Assembly: GCA_016861105.1 (NCBI GenBank)
Contig: BOKS01000004.1
Location: 124,001-188,000 of the forward strand
Direction: 5' to 3'
Length of the DNA: 64,000 bases
Source of the DNA: Betaproteobacteria bacterium
GTDB taxonomy: Bacteria > Pseudomonadota > Gammaproteobacteria > Burkholderiales > Casimicrobiaceae
Part shown: in pieces, positions 58,140 through 64,000 of the stretch
Layout: every line of letters begins with the position of its first letter
Numbering within the stretch: the first letter of the stretch is position 1
Made by a program: the position numbers and the translations under genes
Notes under the pieces: generated by a model
Databases searched by the model: none
Told to the model about the DNA's origin: nothing
The model's input: only the letters and a program-made list of their open reading frames with translations

Positions 58140-58916
58140 TCACTGCGTCGCCGTGATGCCCCCGTCGACGTAGAGCACCTGCCCGGTCAGGAAGCCGGCG
58201 GCCGGGCCGAGGAAGAACAGCACCGGCCCGACGACGTCGTCGAGGCTCGCCACGCGGCCGAGCGGGATGCGCTCGACCAGCCGGCGGTGGCGCTCGGGGT
58301 CGGCGAACCAGTGCTCGGCGATCGGCGTGCGCACCACCGTCGGCGCGACGCCGTTGACCGTGATGCCGTGCGGGGCGAGCTCGGCGGCGTGCTGGCGCAC
58401 GAGCATCACCAGCGCGCCCTTCGTGCCGGCGTACGACGAGTAGCCGCGGTCGCGCAGCGCGAGCCGCGAGCGCACCGACAGCAGGTGCACCTGCCGGCCC
58501 CCGCGGCCCGCCTCGACCTGCGCCCGGGCCGCCGCCTGCGCGACGAACATCGCGGCGCGATAGTTGACGGCGGTGACCCGGTCGAAGCTCTCCGGCTCGG
58601 CGTCGAGCAGGCGCTGCTCCTCGAACACGCCGACCGCGTTGACCATCAGGTCGAGGCTGCCGAGCGCTGCCGCGGCGTCGCGCACCGCCGCGCGGATCGA
58701 CGCGACGTCCGCGGCATCGAACGGTGCTGCGCGGGCGTCGCCGCCGTCGCCGCGGATCGCGTCGACCACGGCCTGCAACCGCGCGGGGTCGCGGCCGCCG
58801 AGCGCGACGCGGACGCCGCCGCGGGCGAGCGCGACGGCGATCGCCTCGCCGATCGCGCCGTAGGCGCCGGCGACGAACGCGGTGCGGCCGGCGAGGGAGA
58901 ATCGTGCGTCGGTCAT
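58140..58916 (-). CDS. Short-chain dehydrogenase/reductase
   Basis: The 258-residue classical SDR has the cofactor loop VAGAYGAIGEAIAVAL (TGxxxGxG variant GAYGAIG), the VNAVGVFEEQ strand, the catalytic LLSVRSR...YSSYAGTKGALVML (Ser, Tyr, Lys) and a C-terminal GQVLYVDGG. It probably oxidises or reduces the alcohol or aldehyde made or used by the lyase, in the same minus-strand unit. It starts 25 bp after the livH gene. Confidence 0.9.
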   Translation of the reverse strand: MTDARFSLAGRTAFVAGAYGAIGEAIAVALARGGVRVALGGRDPARLQAVVDAIRGDGGDARAAPFDAADVASIRAAVRDAAAALGSLDLMVNAVGVFEEQRLLDAEPESFDRVTAVNYRAAMFVAQAAARAQVEAGRGGRQVHLLSVRSRLALRDRGYSSYAGTKGALVMLVRQHAAELAPHGITVNGVAPTVVRTPIAEHWFADPERHRRLVERIPLGRVASLDDVVGPVLFFLGPAAGFLTGQVLYVDGGITATQ

Positions 58917-58941
58917 GGCCGTGCCCCGCAGGACTTCCGTT

Positions 58942-59868
58942 TCAGGTGTCGAGCACGCTCTTCTTGCCGGCCAGGCCACGCGCGCGGAGCGTCACGACGG
59001 CGATGAACAGCAGGTACATCGACAGCAGCGACCACTCGGAGGCGTACGCGCCGGCCAGGCCGACGATCAGCCCGACCATCAGGGCAGCGACGACGGCGCC
59101 CCAGAAGCTGCCCACGCCGCCCAGCACGATGATGAGGAACGCCGGCACCACCGCGTCGACGCCGACGTGCGGCCGCATGCCCCAGATGGGACTCATCACG
59201 ATGCCGGCGAACGCGGCCAGCGCCACGCCGAGCGCGAACACGGCGAGGCGCAGCTTCGCGAGGTCGATGCCGAGCGCGCGCACCATCTCGCTGTCGTGCG
59301 CGCCGGCCTTGATGATCGCCCCGTACGGCGTCTTCTCCAGGAACAGCCACAGCGCGGCGATCGCGGCGGCGGCGAACGCGCACGCCCAGAGCCGGTACTT
59401 CGCGTAGATCAGGTCGCCGACGAGCACGGCGCCGGAGAGCGCGTCCGGCAGCGGCAGCTGCTTCTCCGTCGAGCCGAACACGGCGCGGATCGCCTCCTCG
59501 AGGACCAGCGCGGCGCCGAAGGTCAGCAGCAGGCCGTACAGCGGGTCGCGGCCGTAGGTCCTGCGCAGCATGAGCTCGAGCAGCATGCCGACGGCGCCCA
59601 CGACCAGCGGCGCGAGCGCCAGCGCGGTCGCGTAGCGCCATCCCACCGGCAGCGCGCGCCACGCGTCGAGCGGCACGAGGCCGGCGAGCGCGGAGGGCGG
59701 GGCGACGATCACGAGCGCGACGTACATGCCCAGCGCGAAGAACGAGCCGTGCGCCAGGTTGATCGTCTCCATCAGCCCGACGACCAGCATGAAGCCCAGC
59801 GCGATCAGCGCGAACAGCAGGCCGAGCGCGAGCCCGTTCAGCAGGTGCGGGGCCAGCGCGCCGATCAC
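58942..59868 (-). CDS. Branched-chain-type ABC transporter permease (LivH)
   Basis: The 308-residue, eight-helix permease has LivH signatures: LNGLALGLLFALIALGFMLVVGLMETINLAHGSFFALGMY, RAVFGSTEKQLPLPDALSG and VVPAFLIIVLGGVGSFWGAVVAALMVGL. It works with LivM and the ATPases to import amino acids, or as often in these clusters aromatic or small carboxylates. It starts 103 bp after livK. The LivM and LivG partners are on the opposite strand, an unusual split. Confidence 0.92.
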   Translation of the reverse strand: MIGALAPHLLNGLALGLLFALIALGFMLVVGLMETINLAHGSFFALGMYVALVIVAPPSALAGLVPLDAWRALPVGWRYATALALAPLVVGAVGMLLELMLRRTYGRDPLYGLLLTFGAALVLEEAIRAVFGSTEKQLPLPDALSGAVLVGDLIYAKYRLWACAFAAAAIAALWLFLEKTPYGAIIKAGAHDSEMVRALGIDLAKLRLAVFALGVALAAFAGIVMSPIWGMRPHVGVDAVVPAFLIIVLGGVGSFWGAVVAALMVGLIVGLAGAYASEWSLLSMYLLFIAVVTLRARGLAGKKSVLDT

Positions 59869-59971
59869 GGTGGCGCGAGGCCGGCGCGAGAAGGACGCCC
59901 CGCCGGCGCCTCGTCGGGCCGGCGGGGCGCGGCGGAGGAAAGGCGTCGCGCGGGCCGCACGTGCGCTGCCG

Positions 59972-61291
59972 CTACTGCTCGTAGGTGGGCGTCGCCTCGA
60001 AGGTCTCCAGCCTGCAGCTCTTCGGCGCGTCCTGGTCGACGACGTCCTTCGCGTCCACCTGCGCCATGATCCGGAAGATGTCGTCCTTCTCGGCCGCCTG
60101 GTCGTTGTAGGCCGCCATGTAGATCGTCTGCTGGCACTGGTGCGTCGCGGGGTCGATCCAGGCGTCGAAGTGCTGCATGCGGTCGCGCGCGGTCATCCTG
60201 CGGCCCTCGAGCTTGCGGATGACGGCGTGGTTGTTCGTCGTCCCCGCCTCCTCGACCGCGCGCAGCAGCTCGCGCGTCGCGACGTAGCCGTTGTAGAAGA
60301 CGTTGCCCGGGACGCGGATGGCCATGCCGGGGTACTGCTTCTGGTACGCGGCGACGAACTCCTTCACGCCGGGGAGGTCGAGCCGGTAGTACCAGGTGGT
60401 GCCGAACACGCCGAAGATCTGCTCGGGACCGAGCCCGTAGACGTCGGGCCAGTCCTGCTGGTTGTTGAGCCACGCCATCCGCTTGTGCAGGCCGACCTGC
60501 ACGACCTGCTGGCGCAGCACCTTGATGTCGTCGCCGCCCACGGCGGTCGCCACGACGTCGGGCTTGAGCTGCTGCAGCTTGAGCAGGTAGGACGAGAAGT
60601 CGCGCGTGTTCTGCGGCACCAGCAGCTCGTCGGCGATCTTCGCGCCGTTCGCTTCGGCGAGCGAGCGCGTCGCCTTGGACGTGTTGTGGCCCCAGACGTA
60701 GTCGTTGGTCAGCAGGACCCAGTTGCGGCCGTTGACGCGGATCGCGTTCTTGACGATCGCGTGCGCGAAGTTCGTCCCGTTGCCGTCCCAGACGAACTTC
60801 ACGCGATGGCAGTCCTTGCCCGACTCGGTGGGCGAGCTCGAGTTGGTGTTGAAGTACACGCAGCCGTACTTCTGGGCGACCTGCGAGATCGCGTTGGCCA
60901 CGCCCGAGTGGACCGCACCGATCAGGAACGCGGCCTCGTTGCGCGTGATCATGCGCTCGGCCACGCGCGAGCCCGTCGCCGGCGTCGTCTCGGTGTCCAT
61001 GTGGATCGCCTCGATCCGCCGGCCGAGGACGCCGCCCTTGTCGTTGAACTCCTTGATGGCCATCATCGCGCCGAGGCGCTCCATGCCCCCGGAGGCCGCG
61101 TACTGGCCCGAGGCGTCCATCGTGAGTCCGACGACCAGCGGCTTCCGCTGCGCCGCCTGGGCCCACGCGTGGTGCACCTTCCAGGGGCCGAAGAACGTCG
61201 CGGTGCTCCCCGCGGCGAGCGCGGCGACGATGCTGCGCCGCCTCCGGTCGGGCGCGGGACCCGCGTTCACTTCCCTGTCTTCCTCGCGCAT
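59972..61291 (-). CDS. ABC transporter substrate-binding protein (LivK-like)
   Basis: The 439-residue protein has a twin-arginine-like leader (RRRRSIVAALAAGSTATFF) and the type I periplasmic binding fold: LVVGLTMDASGQYAASGGMERLGAMMAIKEFND, VHSGVANAISQVAQKYG and NWVLLTNDYVWGHNTSKATRSLAEANGAKIADE. The leader suggests Tat-like export. The ATG follows aaggaggagtgcg. It probably captures a small carboxylate (perhaps a 2-hydroxyacid) for the LivH/M channel. Preceded by a proposed RpiR operator at 61434. Confidence 0.9.
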   Translation of the reverse strand: MREEDREVNAGPAPDRRRRSIVAALAAGSTATFFGPWKVHHAWAQAAQRKPLVVGLTMDASGQYAASGGMERLGAMMAIKEFNDKGGVLGRRIEAIHMDTETTPATGSRVAERMITRNEAAFLIGAVHSGVANAISQVAQKYGCVYFNTNSSSPTESGKDCHRVKFVWDGNGTNFAHAIVKNAIRVNGRNWVLLTNDYVWGHNTSKATRSLAEANGAKIADELLVPQNTRDFSSYLLKLQQLKPDVVATAVGGDDIKVLRQQVVQVGLHKRMAWLNNQQDWPDVYGLGPEQIFGVFGTTWYYRLDLPGVKEFVAAYQKQYPGMAIRVPGNVFYNGYVATRELLRAVEEAGTTNNHAVIRKLEGRRMTARDRMQHFDAWIDPATHQCQQTIYMAAYNDQAAEKDDIFRIMAQVDAKDVVDQDAPKSCRLETFEATPTYEQ

Positions 61292-61433
61292 CGCACTCCT
61301 CCTTCGTCGTGGATCGTGGGCGCCGCCGTGGCGCCCTCCTCGCGCGTGTGCCCGCGCGTCGCGACGTCCCGCCGGGCTCGCGCCCCGGACGCGGCGCGCT
61401 GCCTGCGACAGGGACGTTCCGGGAGTCGATTCC

Positions 61434-61451
61434 GTGGAATGTTCATTCCGT
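61434..61451. promoter_or_regulatory. Proposed RpiR operator before livK
   Basis: GTGGAATGTTCATTCCGT contains the inverted repeat GGAAT-GTTC-ATTCC (61436-61449). It lies 143 bp before the livK start and just after the rpiR stop. A near copy occurs at 62325-62342. Confidence 0.55.
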
Positions 61452-61463
61452 TCCGCGCGGGTG

Positions 61464-62309
61464 TCAAGCGGGGCGCCGGCGCGGCGCCGCGGACGCGGGG
61501 CGCTCGGCCTGCGCGTAGCCGACGGCGAGCACCAGCGCCTGCGCGGCCGTCATGGGGCCGACGAGCGACCGGAACGGAAGCGTCGGGTTGTCGCCGAGGT
61601 CGAAGCGCAGCGTCGCCTCGCGTCCGAGCGGGCTGACCGCGTGGTCGGTGAGCGCCACGACCGGCACGTGGTGCCGGTGGCACAGCTGCGCGGCCTCGAC
61701 GACTTCCGGCGAGTAGCTGCGGAACGACGCGGCGATCAGCAGGTCGCCGCGGCGCAGCAGCGCCGCCTGCTGCTTCAGCATCCCGCCGATGCTGTCCATC
61801 AGGATCGCCGGGACCTCGAGCTGGGCCAGCGCGTAGGCGAGGTAGGCGGCGACCGGGAAGGCGCGGCGCTGCGCGAGGACGTGCACGCGCTCGGCGCGCA
61901 GGACGAGGTCTGCGGCCCGGCGCAGCAACAGCGGATCGACGCGCTCGCGCAGCGCCTCGAGCTCGGCGATGGCGCTGTCCACCAGCTGCGGCAGCACGTC
62001 GCCGCCGCGGCCGCCGGTGCGCCGCAGCGCGGCGATGCGCTCGCGGTAGGTCGCGGACCGCGCGACGAGCCGCTCGCGGTAGACGCGCTGCAGCGCGAGG
62101 AAGCCGTCGAATCCGAGCGCCTTCGCGAAGCGGATGACCGCCGACGGCGGCACGCCGGTCGCCTGCGCGACCTCGGCGACGGTGGCGAGCGCCATCTGGT
62201 CGGCGTTGTCGAGCGCGAAGCGGGCGATCCCCTGCAGTCGCGGCGGCAGCGTCGCGTAGCGCTCGGTCAGCGAGCGGGCGAACGTGTCGTATCGGGTGGC
62301 GGCGCTCAT
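61464..62309 (-). CDS. RpiR/MurR family regulator with SIS domain
   Basis: The 281-residue protein has an N-terminal HTH (LATVAEVAQATGVPPSAVIRFAKALGFDGFLALQ, about 40-75) and a SIS sugar-isomerase domain from about residue 120 (ELEALRERVDPLLLRRAADLVLRAERVHVLAQRRAFPVAAYLAYALAQ). It is transcribed away from livM and towards livK. The two matching GTGGAA-type sites on both sides fit a local repressor controlled by a phosphorylated or acidic metabolite. RpiR members usually sense sugar phosphates. Confidence 0.92.
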   Translation of the reverse strand: MSAATRYDTFARSLTERYATLPPRLQGIARFALDNADQMALATVAEVAQATGVPPSAVIRFAKALGFDGFLALQRVYRERLVARSATYRERIAALRRTGGRGGDVLPQLVDSAIAELEALRERVDPLLLRRAADLVLRAERVHVLAQRRAFPVAAYLAYALAQLEVPAILMDSIGGMLKQQAALLRRGDLLIAASFRSYSPEVVEAAQLCHRHHVPVVALTDHAVSPLGREATLRFDLGDNPTLPFRSLVGPMTAAQALVLAVGYAQAERPASAAPRRRPA

Positions 62310-62324
62310 CGGGCCCTTGCCAGC

Positions 62325-62342
62325 GTGGAACGTTTATTCTAC
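62325..62342. promoter_or_regulatory. Proposed RpiR operator between rpiR and livM
   Basis: GTGGAACGTTTATTCTAC matches the site at 61434-61451 at 13 of 18 positions by my count (differences are mostly transitions). It lies between the divergent rpiR (start 62309) and livM (start 62389) genes, ideal for autoregulation and control of livM/livG. Confidence 0.55.
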
Positions 62343-62388
62343 TGTTCCCGATCATGGAACGACAACGCAGCCCCGCGAGGGCGCTCGC

Positions 62389-63423
62389 GTGAGCGCCGCG
62401 GCCGATCCGGCGCCCTCCGGCGCGCTCGGCGCCGGGGACGCGGTCCCGGCCCGCGCCGCGCCCGCCACGCGGCTGCCGCGCCCGCTGGTGGCGCTGGTGC
62501 TGCTGCTGGTCGCGGCGCCCTGGTGGCTGCCGGCCGTCGGGCTGTATCCCTACCTCGCGGTCGAGGTCGCGATCTTCATGCTCTACGCCCAGGGGTACAA
62601 CCTGCTGCTCGGGCACTCCGGCCTGCCGTCGTTCGGGCACGGCGCGTTCTTCGGCGTCGGGGCCTATGCCTTCGGCCTGGCGCAGAAGCACGTCGTCGAG
62701 AACCTGTGGGTCGACCTCGCCGCGGGCGTGCTCGTCGCCGCGCTGGCGGGGGCGCTCGTGGCCGCGTTCGTCTCGCACCGGCGCGGCATCTACTACGCGC
62801 TGCTGACGATCGCCTTCGGCCAGGTGGCCTGGTTCGTGGCGATCAAGTGGCACTCGGTGACCGGCGGCGAGGACGGCCTGCTGAACCTGCGGCGCCCGGA
62901 CGTCGACCTCGGCTTCGCGCGGCTGTCGATCGCCTCGAACGAGGGGCTATTCCTGCTGGTGCTGGCGCTGCTCGCGGCCGTCGTCCTCGGCTGCTGGCGC
63001 TTCGTGCACTCGCCGCTCGGCCGCGTGCTCGCCTGCATCCGCCAGAACGAGACGCGGGCGCGCTTCCTCGGCTACCGCGTCTGGTGGTGCAAGTTCGCCG
63101 TGTTCGTCCTGTCCACCGCGATCGCCGGGCTCGCGGGGGCGCTCTTCGCGATGGCGCAGCAGTCCGCCTACCCGAACGTGATGAGCCTGCACCAGTCGGG
63201 GTTCGTCGTGATGATGGTGCTGATCGGCGGCGGGCTGGCGAGCTTCTGGGGCCCGCTCGTGGGCGCCGCCTTCTTCATCCTCGCGCGCGACCTGCTGGGC
63301 GCCTACACCGAGACGTGGCTGCTGTGGTACGGGCTGGTCTTCATGGCCGTCGTGCTCTGGCAGCCCGAGGGGCTCGCGGGCATCTGGCGGCAGCTCCGCG
63401 CGACGGCCGCGCCCGGGCGCTGA
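62389..63423 (+). CDS. Branched-chain-type ABC transporter permease (LivM)
   Basis: The GTG at 62389 starts a 344-residue, about ten-helix permease after a 35-residue Ala/Pro-rich N-terminus. LivM signatures include LYAQGYNLLLGHSGLPSFGHGAFFGVGAYAFGLA, TGGEDGLLNLRRP, SPLGRVLACIRQNETRARFLGYRVWWCKFAVF and LIGGGLASFWGPLVGAAFF. It forms the channel with LivH from the opposite strand. The livG ATPase starts 2 bp after its stop. Confidence 0.92.
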   Translation: MSAAADPAPSGALGAGDAVPARAAPATRLPRPLVALVLLLVAAPWWLPAVGLYPYLAVEVAIFMLYAQGYNLLLGHSGLPSFGHGAFFGVGAYAFGLAQKHVVENLWVDLAAGVLVAALAGALVAAFVSHRRGIYYALLTIAFGQVAWFVAIKWHSVTGGEDGLLNLRRPDVDLGFARLSIASNEGLFLLVLALLAAVVLGCWRFVHSPLGRVLACIRQNETRARFLGYRVWWCKFAVFVLSTAIAGLAGALFAMAQQSAYPNVMSLHQSGFVVMMVLIGGGLASFWGPLVGAAFFILARDLLGAYTETWLLWYGLVFMAVVLWQPEGLAGIWRQLRATAAPGR

Positions 63424-63425
63424 CG

Positions 63426-64000
63426 ATGGCGCTCTTCGAGGCCGTCCGCCTGCACAAGCGCTTCGGCCAGCGCGTCGTGCTCGAGGACATCACGCTCGCG
63501 TTCGAGGCGGGCACGACGACCGGCCTGATGGGGCCCAACGGCGCGGGCAAGACCACGTGCTTCAACGTGCTCACCGGGCACTTCGCGCCCACGCGCGGCC
63601 GCGTGCTGCTCGACGGCCGCGACGTCACCGGGCTCGCGCCGCAGACGATCGCGCGGCTCGGCGTGGCGCGGTCGTTCCAGACGATCAGCCTGTTCGACAC
63701 CGAGACGGCGCAGGACAACGTCGTCGTGGCGCTGCCGCGCATCCGCGCGCGCGTGGCCGACGCCTGGCGCGACCTCGCGCGCGACACGGCGGCACAGGAC
63801 GAGGCGGCGGCGCTGCTCGGTCGCGTCGGCCTGCGCGGCCGCGAACGCACCAGGGCGAGGGACCTGTCGTACGGCGAGCGGCGCGCGCTCGAGATCGCGC
63901 TCGCCCTCGCCGGCGACCCGCGCGTGCTCTTCCTCGACGAGCCGACGTCGGGGCTGGGCGCCGACGGGACGGCGCGGCTCGCCGACCTCGTGGCGGAGCT
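63426..64000 (+). CDS. Branched-chain-type ABC transporter ATP-binding protein (LivG), cut by window end
   Basis: The ATG at 63426 starts a frame still open at base 64000 (191 codons visible). ABC ATPase motifs are present: Walker A GPNGAGKTT near residue 38, the Q-loop region RSFQTISLFDTET, the signature DLSYGERRALEIALALAGDP and Walker B VLFLDEPTSGLG. The LivG-type helical insertion between Q-loop and signature is present. It powers the LivH/M importer. A livF gene would be expected just beyond the window. Confidence 0.92.
   Translation, partial: MALFEAVRLHKRFGQRVVLEDITLAFEAGTTTGLMGPNGAGKTTCFNVLTGHFAPTRGRVLLDGRDVTGLAPQTIARLGVARSFQTISLFDTETAQDNVVVALPRIRARVADAWRDLARDTAAQDEAAALLGRVGLRGRERTRARDLSYGERRALEIALALAGDPRVLFLDEPTSGLGADGTARLADLVAE

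Overview
The window is very GC-rich chromosomal DNA with closely packed genes and many GTG starts. Orphan Bug/TTT periplasmic receptors, TRAP and ABC importers, FCD-type GntR regulators, a split anaerobic ribonucleotide reductase with FNR-type boxes, and a COX15/CtaA heme A synthase point to a soil or freshwater betaproteobacterium, most likely Burkholderiales. The order-level call is inference. I see no rRNA, tRNA, CRISPR array or replication origin.

Bases 1-19.8 kb carry mostly single small genes: methyltransferases, two dihydrofolate-reductase-fold proteins plus a remnant of a third, a chloramphenicol-phosphotransferase-like kinase, a deaminase, DUF1330, YCII, SRPBCC, cupin and glyoxalase proteins, an AAC(6')-like acetyltransferase, a BCCT transporter, an orphan PIN protein, an IS21 remnant, a LysR regulator divergent from an AhpD-like gene with a clear LysR box between them, a CBS-MgtE magnesium channel and a PCu(A)C copper chaperone.

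Bases 19.8-25.6 kb are a low-oxygen block: nrdD, a separate 63-residue glycyl-radical-domain protein, nrdG, ctaA and a DUF2249 gene. FNR/Dnr-type boxes (TTGAY-N4-GTCAA) precede nrdD, the radical-domain gene and the DUF2249 gene. A cluster-less Crp/Fnr regulator with the matching recognition helix is encoded at 50.8-51.5 kb. The split NrdD is the most unusual system in the window.

Bases 25.7-51 kb are a sugar-acid catabolic island. A plus-strand operon (SMP-30 lactonase, GntR, LeuB-family dehydrogenase, Gfo/Idh/MocA dehydrogenase, TRAP transporter, ABM protein, OtnK- and OtnC-like enzymes) faces a minus-strand operon (HpcH aldolase, 2-hydroxyacid dehydrogenase, D-apionate-lactonase-like protein, aldo/keto reductase, GntR) with only 3 bp between them. 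Next come an ABC sugar importer with a DUF5060/DUF4038 glycoside hydrolase, and a carboxylate module (two Bug receptors, a second LeuB-family dehydrogenase, a second ABM protein, GntR, Asp/Glu-racemase-like protein, amidohydrolase). The enzyme set suggests uptake and breakdown of C4-C5 aldonates or branched sugars such as apiose or apionate; the actual substrates are not proven by sequence.

Bases 51.7-54.6 kb hold a UPF0149 gene, a REP-associated Y1 transposase flanked by inverted clusters of its short repeats, and an ADP-ribosylglycohydrolase. Bases 54.6-64 kb are a Liv-type ABC importer split over both strands around an RpiR regulator. Its minus arm carries an SDR, an acyl-CoA ligase and an ILVBL/HACL2-like thiamine-diphosphate lyase, which together look like 2-hydroxyacid activation and C-C cleavage. 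The last gene, a LivG ATPase, is cut by the window end.
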